DNA of 14,985 bases, taken from contig CAYHHA010000032.1 in assembly GCA_964356315.1 (NCBI GenBank), forward strand, positions 1-14,985, written 5' to 3'. Source of the stretch: CAYGFH01 sp964356315 (GTDB lineage: Bacteria; Patescibacteriota; Microgenomatia; UBA10105; UBA927). Shown in pieces: positions 1 through 6,293 of this stretch. A program made the translations under genes and the position numbers. The notes under the pieces are model-generated. The model ran no database searches and had not been told where the DNA came from. It saw only the letters and a list, made by a program, of their open reading frames with translations. Each line of letters starts with the position of its first letter. Position 1 is the first letter of the stretch.

Positions 1-7
1 TTTTTAC

Positions 8-106
8 TACCACCTCGGAGGTGGAACCGCATTTTAACAAATCTTGAAAATCCTAAAATCCACCCCAATTTTAGCCTCGATTTTCACTTCCACCTCGGAG
101 GTGGAG
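8..106. repeat. REPIN-like composite repeat, unit A
   Basis: Two copies of the 15-nt palindrome CCACCTCGGAGGTGG lie at 10-24 and 90-104, 80 nt apart start to start. The left one is followed by AACCGC, and the block TTAGCCTCG (71-79) lies 19 nt before the right one. The AT-rich interior holds a further 7-bp inverted repeat (CTAAAAT/ATTTTAG, about 53-74). The right palindrome sits 9 nt downstream of the protease stop codon. Each palindrome can fold into a CCACCT/AGGTGG hairpin with a 3-nt loop. This is the longest of the four units; its left edge is close to the window start, so what lies beyond is unknown. Confidence 0.85.
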
Positions 107-113
107 GAATACG

Positions 114-1805
114 TTACCAAAACCAATCCCAGCCTGGTTTTTCGACGGGCTGTATGTTGGATTGTGATAGCCGCCAGAATTCTCCGTCAAAAACGACAAT
201 CCACGGGCCTTCGAAATACTTGACCACAATATCCTGACCTTCAAGATCCAGAGTCCGTATGCGTACAATGACACGTTCAGCCATCAGAATGGTAGACGGT
301 TTTTGTTCTGATTCTGGCATTGGCGTGGGCGTTGGCGATGGTTGAATCGGCGCTTTTATTATAGAAATAACAGTGAAGTTTATATTCTTGTCGTATCCTT
401 TCAACCATTCCGAAAGCGGCGATGATTGCACTCTCTCAGGAGTTTGCATGAGATACGCTCGTTTAAAATCTCGCATTTTAAGGAATGTATAGAACGCGCG
501 CACGGCCTCAATGGCAGACTTGTCTGGCTCTAGTGGGTACTCAGGAGGCTTTGGCCATTCGGATTGGTCTCGTTTGATAAATTGTATTGCTTCTTCAATC
601 GACTTCGAAGATATTGCAAATGACATGCCCTCTATTCCAGAGGTGAACATGCCGATAACCCTACCACATGAGGTGATCACTGGCGATCCACTTGCCCCAC
701 CTGTACCCAAACCATCTAACTGAACTATCTCCGTTGGAATTCCTTTTTGAGAACGAACTGCTACAAAGGAAAACTTCGAAGTTGTTGCATCGCCACGCAT
801 CTCCGTTCCAAGAGGATACCCGTGCACATACACCTCTGTTCGTTTTGGTACTATTTTTGGATCTTCAAATGTCACTGTTGAGTAGTTGTTTCCATCAACC
901 TTAATAAGCGCTATATCTTTATCATCATCACGGAACAGGACTTTTGCCGGTTTAAAAGAATAGTCTGCGAATATGACTTTTGGCGAGGGGTCTTTACCGA
1001 TAACATGCGCATTGGTGAGGATAATACCATCCTCCCGTATAATCATTCCTGTTCCCTCTACATCCTCCGATGCAATTCTGATGACAGAAGTATTTATAGT
1101 CGCAATGGAAGTATCGGCATTACAAAGAGAAAAAACTGATCCTCCGAGACGGGATTCTATAGAAGCGAGACGAAAGAATAAGAAAAGAATACTACCACTT
1201 TGCAAAAGCAAAAAAAGAACAATAAAAGGATGAGTGCTGAGCCAGGAAAAACCTCTCCCTATCGATGAAAATATATTTCGAAACACAGCTCTTGGCAACG
1301 AAGCCAATGGACCAGGTCGTTTTGAACTCATGTATAAATAAACGGCACAAAGAGAAGTTCCTGTAGCAATAAGACCGAGAAGAACTTGAGTTACAGTTAA
1401 ATATTTTGAAAGAGCGTTAGTGTCGCTGCTTGTTGCCAAAGAAACATACATCCCAAGTGCAGTTATCAGGCTAATAACAAACACTGGAAACGCATTTGAT
1501 CGGATAAAATATCGAGCAATATGTGATCCTACTCCAAGTCCATAGATCACTAATAATACATACATCAGCTCATCCGGGGGGAAATGCACTGTCGGAAATG
1601 TAAAAGAAAATATACTTTCCTGTCTCACTTCAAAATACCAAAAAATAGTGATGATGCTGAGCGTTATCGGATGCCACAAAATGAAAAATACAGGACGAAG
1701 AATTAGATAATACAAAGCACGGAACGGAAACATCAAAATGAGATAGAGGGCGTGAACGATATCAATTTTCTTTCTGAGCATACTAAAATCAGGCAGCCCA
1801 AGCAT
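114..1805 (-). CDS. Membrane-anchored trypsin-like (HtrA/S1C-type) serine protease with NTF2-like C-terminal domain
   Basis: The predicted 563-aa protein has a hydrophobic N-terminal half with about five membrane segments (roughly 19-57, 78-100, 105-125, 135-158, 192-213), followed by a chymotrypsin-fold protease domain (about 235-412). The catalytic triad is visible: His267 in TNAHV, Asp297 in DKDIAL, Ser372 in GGASGSPV. A Ser/Thr/Pro linker (489-497) interrupts a C-terminal region (about 428-550) that resembles an NTF2/SnoaL-like fold (AIEAVRAFYTFLKMRDFKRAY, then GEFWRLS). No PDZ domain is seen, unlike classical DegP. The likely role is extracytoplasmic proteolysis or quality control; the substrate is unknown. 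The start used is the ATG at 1805; an in-frame ATG at 1781 is an alternative, and neither has a clear Shine-Dalgarno. Repeat units A and B flank the gene. Confidence 0.85.
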   Translation of the reverse strand: MLGLPDFSMLRKKIDIVHALYLILMFPFRALYYLILRPVFFILWHPITLSIITIFWYFEVRQESIFSFTFPTVHFPPDELMYVLLVIYGLGVGSHIARYFIRSNAFPVFVISLITALGMYVSLATSSDTNALSKYLTVTQVLLGLIATGTSLCAVYLYMSSKRPGPLASLPRAVFRNIFSSIGRGFSWLSTHPFIVLFLLLQSGSILFLFFRLASIESRLGGSVFSLCNADTSIATINTSVIRIASEDVEGTGMIIREDGIILTNAHVIGKDPSPKVIFADYSFKPAKVLFRDDDKDIALIKVDGNNYSTVTFEDPKIVPKRTEVYVHGYPLGTEMRGDATTSKFSFVAVRSQKGIPTEIVQLDGLGTGGASGSPVITSCGRVIGMFTSGIEGMSFAISSKSIEEAIQFIKRDQSEWPKPPEYPLEPDKSAIEAVRAFYTFLKMRDFKRAYLMQTPERVQSSPLSEWLKGYDKNINFTVISIIKAPIQPSPTPTPMPESEQKPSTILMAERVIVRIRTLDLEGQDIVVKYFEGPWIVVFDGEFWRLSQSNIQPVEKPGWDWFW

Positions 1806-1873
1806 AGTATCACAGCTTTAACGAAAATATATACGCGGTATAAGCATTTTTTAAATCTACCGTCGGTTTTCAT

Positions 1874-1962
1874 TTCCACCTCGGAGGTGGAACCGCCTTT
1901 TCAAAAATCGCAAAATCCACTCAAATTTAGCCTCGTTTTTGACTACCACCTCGGAGGTGGAA
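1874..1962. repeat. REPIN-like composite repeat, unit B
   Basis: Palindrome cores CCACCTCGGAGGTGG lie at 1876-1890 and 1946-1960, 70 nt apart. AACCGC follows the left core, and TTAGCCTCG starts at 1927, exactly 19 nt before the right core. The unit fills the gap between the NERD gene, whose stop is 16 nt from the right core, and the protease, whose start is about 70 nt from the left core. Both cores have G at the centre on the + strand, as in unit A. No T-tract follows either hairpin, so a standard Rho-independent terminator is not supported. Confidence 0.85.
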
Positions 1963-1976
1963 ATAATACGTGAAAA

Positions 1977-3068
1977 TCAGATACTTTGATATCCGGTGGC
2001 GTTATCTTTGGTCAATAAATATGTTTTTAGACAATCTACAGCATCGGCTGTGAAAATCGTATCACCCCTCTGAAGAGCATCTTGAATCGTATCGATAGTT
2101 TGAACAGAAACCTGATCGATTGGAGCAACAGAATTAGCATTCATCAACAGCACGACATCTTTTGGAATAATCGCGACTGGAACCATATTTATACGAAACG
2201 GTGGCAAATCCCCTTGATACGCAGCTTGATTTAATATAGTACGAAGCACAAAATCACTTGATCGAAGTTGTTTTGCAGATTCCTGAACATCAGCAGGTCC
2301 CATACGCTCTGCATTCCAATATTTTGTCTCTATACAAAACACGCCTGTTGGCCCGATGACTATGTGGTCTATGAGAGCTGACGATACCCATTCATTCGTC
2401 TCTTTATTTTGTAGCGGTTTATAAAACTTTTTAGAATAATTATTGATGACTATATACTCTTGAGGTAATTTTGAGAGTTTTTCTATGACAGACTCTTCGC
2501 TTTGCGCCTCAAGTAAAATTGACTCATTATCGTGTATTGCTTTATGCACCCATTGTAACTCTTTCGAATATTGCTGAGTGAGTTTTTCGACCCACGCATC
2601 TGTGTTTGTTTTTTTATCATCTAATTCTTTTTGTATGTCCCCGATTGTCAGTTCATCGTTTCGAAAAATTCGTTTTGCTTCGTTTTCGATATTCTGATCT
2701 AAATATGTTTTTCTCGTGTTTGCGAAAAAGTATCGCACTTTTTGAATTAGGTTTTTAAAAAAATTCTCCTCTTTTTTTTGGAGCAACGGCAACTCTATTT
2801 TCAATTTTTCCAATTCCTGACTCAGTTCAATTTTCTTGTCAGCGATATTTTGGACATACTCTGCTGTTTTTTGGGAAACATCATGACCTAGCTGTGTTAT
2901 GGAGTTTGCCAGATCTTGTTTTGCTTTTTCTTTCAGTGCATCGTAGTTTTTCTGATAATCTTCTTCAAACCCTGCGATATCTGCCAAAGAATTGAGCACG
3001 TAAACCGTCCCCTGTAGCAGAGAAATTAGCCTTGTTGTGCTTCCTGCTTGTCCGTGAATAATCGCCAT
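1977..3068 (-). CDS. NERD-domain (nuclease-related) protein with long N-terminal coiled coil
   Basis: The predicted 363-aa protein has a highly charged, helical N-terminal half (about 25-190) rich in Glu, Lys, Gln and Leu, probably a coiled coil. A NERD domain follows at about 191-300. The NERD signature is visible: E192/E193 in SEESVIEKL, D234 in LIDHIVIGPTGVFCIETK, and E247-x-K249. This D...ExK arrangement is the predicted metal-dependent nuclease core of the restriction-endonuclease-like fold. The C-terminal tail (about 300-363) is not recognised. There is no signal peptide, so it is probably cytoplasmic. NERD proteins are found in DNA-processing and mobile or defence contexts, but its role here is unknown. 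The ATG at 3068 has no Shine-Dalgarno; TATAGT lies 16 nt upstream. Repeat units B and C flank the gene. Confidence 0.85.
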   Translation of the reverse strand: MAIIHGQAGSTTRLISLLQGTVYVLNSLADIAGFEEDYQKNYDALKEKAKQDLANSITQLGHDVSQKTAEYVQNIADKKIELSQELEKLKIELPLLQKKEENFFKNLIQKVRYFFANTRKTYLDQNIENEAKRIFRNDELTIGDIQKELDDKKTNTDAWVEKLTQQYSKELQWVHKAIHDNESILLEAQSEESVIEKLSKLPQEYIVINNYSKKFYKPLQNKETNEWVSSALIDHIVIGPTGVFCIETKYWNAERMGPADVQESAKQLRSSDFVLRTILNQAAYQGDLPPFRINMVPVAIIPKDVVLLMNANSVAPIDQVSVQTIDTIQDALQRGDTIFTADAVDCLKTYLLTKDNATGYQSI

Positions 3069-3149
3069 ATATTTGAATCAAAATACTATACTTACTATAC
3101 ATGACTCTTTCCCTATTGCCCATAACCTTAGAAAATTCGCACAAACAAT

Positions 3150-3238
3150 TTCCACCTCGGAGGTGGAACCGCATTGTACAAAATTGCAAACTTATCCCTA
3201 TTTTAGCCTCGATTTTCACTACCACCTCCGAGGTGGAA
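3150..3238. repeat. REPIN-like composite repeat, unit C (transposase 3' side)
   Basis: The left core CCACCTCGGAGGTGG is at 3152-3166 and is followed by AACCGCATTGTACAA. The right core at 3222-3236 reads CCACCTCCGAGGTGG, with the central base flipped from G to C. TTAGCCTCG starts at 3203, again 19 nt before the right core. The core-to-core period is 70 nt. The right core lies 17 nt downstream of the transposase stop, and the left core about 84 nt upstream of the NERD gene start. Confidence 0.87.
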
Positions 3239-3253
3239 AAAATCATGGAAAAA

Positions 3254-3937
3254 CTATTCATCTTCCTCATCTTCTTCAAGAAGCTTGTGGCGAATATCAG
3301 AAAGTGTTTTTGCGTATTCGACCTGATCCGAAACAAATTCTACATACCTATCCTTGGGTCCAATGAGACTCAGCACGTCACTCGTATCAACCCAACTCTG
3401 CTGGCTTTGAGCATACAGGGGGAACGATGTCCACGGGTAGACACGAAGTGTTTGCATCGAAATCATCCCTGCGGTCACTGGGTTTAAATGAATATATCGA
3501 GATACGTGTAAAAATTGTTCATCAGTATCAATTTGAACCGCCTTAAAATTCCCCTGAAAAATCGGTCCGACTCGTTTTCTTTTCGTATTAAAATATTTTG
3601 CATGACTGTTTAACGCTTTAAACAAATAGGTGTGAATACCGTTATCAACTTCTTGCCTTAGCAGTATATGAAAATGATTCGGCATCAGGGCATACGCAAA
3701 CACACTAACAAGTGATCCCTCTAACTCTTGTTTTTGTCGAATTAACTCCATAGCATCTTTGGGTCCAGACCAATATTGTGAAAACTTTACAGGGGTTTTT
3801 ATGTATCGGTAAAATTCCAATGCAGAGAGAAAATGTCTGTACTCAATTGCCGTTCGAAAAATCGAAAACCTATCAACACCACGATTAAATATGTGGTAGT
3901 ACGATCCAGTTTCAAAAGGAATTTCTCGTTTTGGCAT
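3254..3937 (-). CDS. REP-associated tyrosine transposase (RAYT), IS200-like Y1/HUH family
   Basis: The 227-aa protein has all the expected single-domain HUH nuclease motifs: an N-terminal YYHIFNRG strand, the metal-binding HUH motif HFH within ALMPNHFHILL (His88 and His90 from this start), and the helix SRYIHLNPV with the likely nucleophile Tyr148. A typical RAYT tail WTSFPLY follows. These enzymes nick and rejoin single-stranded DNA at REP hairpins in their own genome and are usually single-copy and non-mobile themselves. The ATG at 3937 is preferred over an in-frame GTG at 3952 that lies inside the unit D palindrome, because the palindrome then supplies GGAGGTGG upstream of the ATG, although at somewhat long spacing. 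The Asp/Glu-rich C-terminus (LLEEDEEDE) is unusual. Palindromic units C and D bracket the gene. Confidence 0.92.
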   Translation of the reverse strand: MPKREIPFETGSYYHIFNRGVDRFSIFRTAIEYRHFLSALEFYRYIKTPVKFSQYWSGPKDAMELIRQKQELEGSLVSVFAYALMPNHFHILLRQEVDNGIHTYLFKALNSHAKYFNTKRKRVGPIFQGNFKAVQIDTDEQFLHVSRYIHLNPVTAGMISMQTLRVYPWTSFPLYAQSQQSWVDTSDVLSLIGPKDRYVEFVSDQVEYAKTLSDIRHKLLEEDEEDE

Positions 3938-3946
3938 ATGGTTTTC

Positions 3947-4026
3947 TTCCACCTCCGAGGTGGAAATATTTATTTAAATTTTATCCAAAATTAGCCTCGA
4001 TTTTGACTTCCACCTCGGAGGTGGAA
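3947..4026. repeat. REPIN-like composite repeat, unit D (transposase 5' side)
   Basis: The left core CCACCTCCGAGGTGG (3949-3963, central C) abuts the transposase start. The right core CCACCTCGGAGGTGG (4010-4024, central G) lies 8 nt from the radC stop. TTAGCCTCG starts at 3991, 19 nt before the right core. The period is 61 nt, the shortest of the set, and the AACCGC motif found after the left core in units A-C is missing. The interior holds AATTTT-ATCC-AAAATT, a small extra inverted repeat. Confidence 0.87.
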
Positions 4027-4032
4027 ATGAAT

Positions 4033-4695
4033 TTATATAAATCCTTTTTCTTTAAAGCTCACATATGTCTCTGCAGAAACGATAATATGATCCAAGACAT
4101 GGATGTCCAGGAGCTCCCCCGCATCAGATAATTTTTTTGTAATAATCATATCTTCATGCGACGGAGTTGCGTCTCCAGATGGATGATTATGTGCCACAAT
4201 CACGCTTGCCGCACAGTGCCGGATAGCTGGCTCAAACACTTCACGAGGATGCACCAGGCTTGCGTTCAGTGTGCCGATCGATATAGTCTCTCGGGCAATT
4301 TCCACATTTTTGGTATCCAGGAAAAACGCAATAAAATATTCTTTTTTCAGCATTCGAATATCTTTGAGCGCATCAAATACCGCTTCTGGATTTACAGCCT
4401 TTATTGGCTGTCTCTTGATAACTAGCCGTTTGCCGAGAGCTATAGCGGCAACAATTTCAGCAGATTTAACATTTCCCAGCCCTTTTATTTTTTTCAAATC
4501 AGCAATCGTTATATTTTGAAGCGATTCGGTTCCAAATAGTTTTAAAATTTGGCTGGAAAGCTCTATCACATTTTTCCCTTTGATCCCGGTACGAAGTAGA
4601 ATAGCCAGAAGTTCTGTCGTCGACAATTTCTCACTCCCATATTTGAGGAGTTTTTCGCGGGGACGGTCTACTCGCGGAAGATCTTTTATCTTCAT
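4033..4695 (-). CDS. radC: RadC family protein (HhH plus JAB/MPN metalloprotease-like domain)
   Basis: The 220-aa protein is the usual length for RadC (UPF0758). The N-terminal helix-hairpin-helix region includes RPREKLL (11-17), STTELLAILLRTG (25-37) and IKGLGNVKSAE (70-80). The C-terminal JAB domain keeps the metal-site residues in HNHPSGDATPSHED (His169, His171, Asp182) and the tail DHIIV...YVSFKEKG. Despite its name its biochemical role is unsettled; it is not a proven repair enzyme. The start is placed at the ATG at 4695 because MKIKDLPRVDRP is the family N-terminus and the broken second copy begins at the same Met. An upstream TTG at 4731 actually falls in the -35 element. The mRNA is probably leaderless, with TATACT 6 nt upstream of the ATG. 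Confidence 0.95.
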   Translation of the reverse strand: MKIKDLPRVDRPREKLLKYGSEKLSTTELLAILLRTGIKGKNVIELSSQILKLFGTESLQNITIADLKKIKGLGNVKSAEIVAAIALGKRLVIKRQPIKAVNPEAVFDALKDIRMLKKEYFIAFFLDTKNVEIARETISIGTLNASLVHPREVFEPAIRHCAASVIVAHNHPSGDATPSHEDMIITKKLSDAGELLDIHVLDHIIVSAETYVSFKEKGFI

Positions 4696-4701
4696 AGATA
4701 T

Positions 4702-4731
4702 AGTATACGTCCGTAGATTTATACAATTCAA
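4702..4731 (-). promoter_or_regulatory. radC promoter, leaderless type
   Basis: On the minus strand, -35 TTGAAT (4726-4731), an 18-nt spacer and -10 TATACT (4702-4707) are followed after 6 nt by the radC ATG. The expected transcription start falls on or next to the ATG, so the mRNA would have no 5' leader. The same elements, with TATACC and a 17-nt spacer, are seen before the broken radC copy at 6195-6223. Confidence 0.6.
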
Positions 4732-4744
4732 CAGTGGGAGATTT

Positions 4745-5776
4745 TTACTGAAGTTTTTCTTTAAAAAATGCTACTGTGCGGTCAAACGCGGTAACAAATG
4801 CAGCTCCTTGAATATTGTGTCCCCCGTCTGGATACTCAAACAATTCATGAGGAACGGTTGTGCCATCTAGTACTTTCATTAAATTTCTACTATATCCAAT
4901 ATTTACCACATCATCATTTACCGCATGATGTATTTGGATTGAGCCCTGTAACTCTTTAACATAATCAGTGACAGCAACCTGTTTCCAAAATGGGCTATCA
5001 GCAGAAAAATCTCCGTAAATCTCTCTCAATCGTTGTCTTCTCTGCTGTAACTGAGTGTTTAGTGGTTGAGGTCGATAACTACCATCTTGAATACTAAATT
5101 CGCGCATATCTGCATAGGTATATACTGCCCCAGCCCAAATAACAACCGCGGGAATCGTCGGTCGGACGGCAAAAGCTCGCATACTTATATTGCCAGACAT
5201 GCTATGCCCCCATAGACCTATACCCTTGGGATTAACGCCCGGAAATTTTGACAATGCATCATATGCGCTTAGTGCATCTATTACATAATCTGAAGAATTA
5301 TACGCTCCCCTTGCCTCTCCCTCAGATTTGTCGTGCCCTCGGTAATCAGGTTTAAATACGACAAAACCATTTCTTGCGAGATAATCTACATACGCTACAT
5401 ATTGTCCAGTTGTCTTATAGATTGTAGGAGGGATATATCCATGAAGAAAAATGACGCCAGGCCATCCTTTTTCTGGTGCATCACCAATAGGAACAGTTAA
5501 TAGCCCATAAATAGTAAGCCCTTCAGATAGATAGGAAGCACGGTAGGAAGTATACGTATCCGTTTTTGTATATTGTGCTCCTTTTACCAGAGAGCTGGAA
5601 TATGTTTTCTTTCGGAGAAAAGGAATCGTCATCTCTTCAAATAGAAATGGGGTAGGCGTAGGAGTAATCTGGGAAATAGTTATCGATTGCCGTGGACTGG
5701 ATTTTTGTATCACCATGACTGCGATGCCAAATAGCAAAGCGGCGCAAATGACGATCATGCCAATTCTGAATTTCAT
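4745..5776 (-). CDS. Secreted or membrane-anchored alpha/beta hydrolase (dienelactone hydrolase / S9-like peptidase fold)
   Basis: The 343-aa protein starts with a signal or anchor segment (MKFRIGMIVICAALLFGIAV, 1-23) and a Thr/Pro linker (38-43). The hydrolase domain (about 85-343) shows the oxyanion strand VIFLHGY (His112-Gly113), DYRGHDKSEGEARG (144-157), the nucleophile elbow GLWGHSMSG with Ser192, an acid residue in the NDD stretch (Asp288 or Asp289) and the catalytic His320 in DGGHNI. The elbow is GHSMSG rather than strict GxSxG. The likely activity is an extracytoplasmic esterase or peptidase; the substrate cannot be told. TATACT lies 6 nt before the ATG, suggesting a leaderless mRNA. 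The stop is 14 nt from the radC -35. The gene lies between radC and a duplicated radC 5' fragment. Confidence 0.88.
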   Translation of the reverse strand: MKFRIGMIVICAALLFGIAVMVIQKSSPRQSITISQITPTPTPFLFEEMTIPFLRKKTYSSSLVKGAQYTKTDTYTSYRASYLSEGLTIYGLLTVPIGDAPEKGWPGVIFLHGYIPPTIYKTTGQYVAYVDYLARNGFVVFKPDYRGHDKSEGEARGAYNSSDYVIDALSAYDALSKFPGVNPKGIGLWGHSMSGNISMRAFAVRPTIPAVVIWAGAVYTYADMREFSIQDGSYRPQPLNTQLQQRRQRLREIYGDFSADSPFWKQVAVTDYVKELQGSIQIHHAVNDDVVNIGYSRNLMKVLDGTTVPHELFEYPDGGHNIQGAAFVTAFDRTVAFFKEKLQ

Positions 5777-5782
5777 TTCATC

Positions 5783-5811
5783 AGTATACTAAAATTTATG
5801 GCATGATTCGA
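5783..5811 (-). promoter_or_regulatory. Hydrolase promoter, leaderless type
   Basis: On the minus strand, -10 TATACT (5783-5788) lies 6 nt before the ATG at 5776. TCGAAT lies 17 nt further upstream (5806-5811) and differs by one base from the TTGAAT seen at radC. There is no Shine-Dalgarno between promoter and ATG. Confidence 0.5.
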
Positions 5812-5850
5812 CGTGACATTTTTATCTGAGAATAAAGAATACAAAGCGTA

Positions 5851-6000
5851 TTAGATACCCGCTCGAAGTATCAAACGAATTTGAGTATTCCACGGATCAT
5901 GAAATAGTATTCCCTCGGAAGTATTTGCATATTCAATTGCATGTACAGTCAGATTATTTTGGATAGTTTCAAATTCTTTTATTTTTTTCAAATCAGGCAT
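5851..6000 (-). pseudogene. C-terminal remnant of a VOC (glyoxalase-fold) protein joined to a radC fragment
   Basis: A 49-codon open frame ends at TAA (5851-5853). Its first eight or so residues (MPDLKKIK) derive from the radC copy (ADLKKIK in the intact gene), restored to frame after a 1-nt deletion. The rest, ending HAIEYANTSEGILFHDPWNTQIRLIL, resembles the final strand of VOC-fold proteins (F-x-DP-x-N-x-x-x-L). At about 40 residues it is far shorter than a VOC domain (about 110-130). It is therefore best read as the 3' end of a lost gene fused by recombination at about 5975. Whether it is expressed is unknown. The VOC assignment rests on one motif. Confidence 0.45.
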
Positions 6001-6188
6001 CGATATATCCATAGATATTCTGTCCCAAATAGTTCTAAGATTTTACTGGAAAGCTCTATCACATTTTTCCCTTTGATCCCGGTACAAAGTAGAATAGCCA
6101 GAAGTTCTGTCGTCGACAATTTCTCACTTCCATATTTGAGGAGTTTTTCGCTGGGACGGTCTACTCGAGGAAGATCTTTAATCTTCAT
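5976..6188 (-). pseudogene. radC: Truncated, frameshifted duplicate of the radC 5' end
   Basis: From the ATG at 6188 the frame encodes MKIKDLPRVDRPSEKLLKYG and continues nearly identical to intact RadC for about 58 residues (Ser for Arg13, Cys for Arg35, and a few others). A single-nucleotide deletion around 6005-6030 then shifts the frame, which stops shortly after as WIYRCLI. DNA similarity resumes through the CTTTTATTTTTTTC block and ends near 5976. The JAB domain is absent. Similarity also extends upstream through the promoter (-10 TATACC at 6195-6200, TTGAAT at 6218-6223). The high DNA identity suggests a fairly recent duplication. It lies 1.25 kb upstream of radC in the same orientation. 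Confidence 0.88.
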
Positions 6189-6293
6189 AGATATGGTATA
6201 CGTCTCCTTTTCTATGCATTCAATAAACGCTCTATTGTAGTTGGATTCTAATAATCGGTAGGAAACATAACATATACGTATATCTGAAAAATC

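Noticed and set aside
2965..3366. Open frames across unit C on both strands (for example 3073-3366 + and 2965-3336 -)
   Set aside because: They run through the repeat and overlap the NERD and RAYT genes antisense or out of frame, with no recognisable protein sequence.
90..4024. Repeat hairpins as Rho-independent terminators
   Set aside because: Stems are short (6-7 bp) and neither strand has a T-tract directly after the palindrome.
8..4026. Repeated palindromes as a CRISPR array
   Set aside because: The units are 0.8-1.9 kb apart with genes between them, the spacers inside a unit share sequence, and no cas gene is present.
8..4026. Gene-plus-repeat run as an integron cassette array with attC sites
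   Set aside because: The layout is similar, but the ends lack RYYYAAC/GTTRRRY core sites, the terminal palindromes are symmetrical in themselves, and no integron integrase is seen, while a RAYT explains the repeats.
4696..4731. Upstream TTG start extending RadC by 12 residues
   Set aside because: The added residues do not fit the family, the TTG coincides with the -35 TTGAAT, and the duplicate copy supports the Met at 4695.
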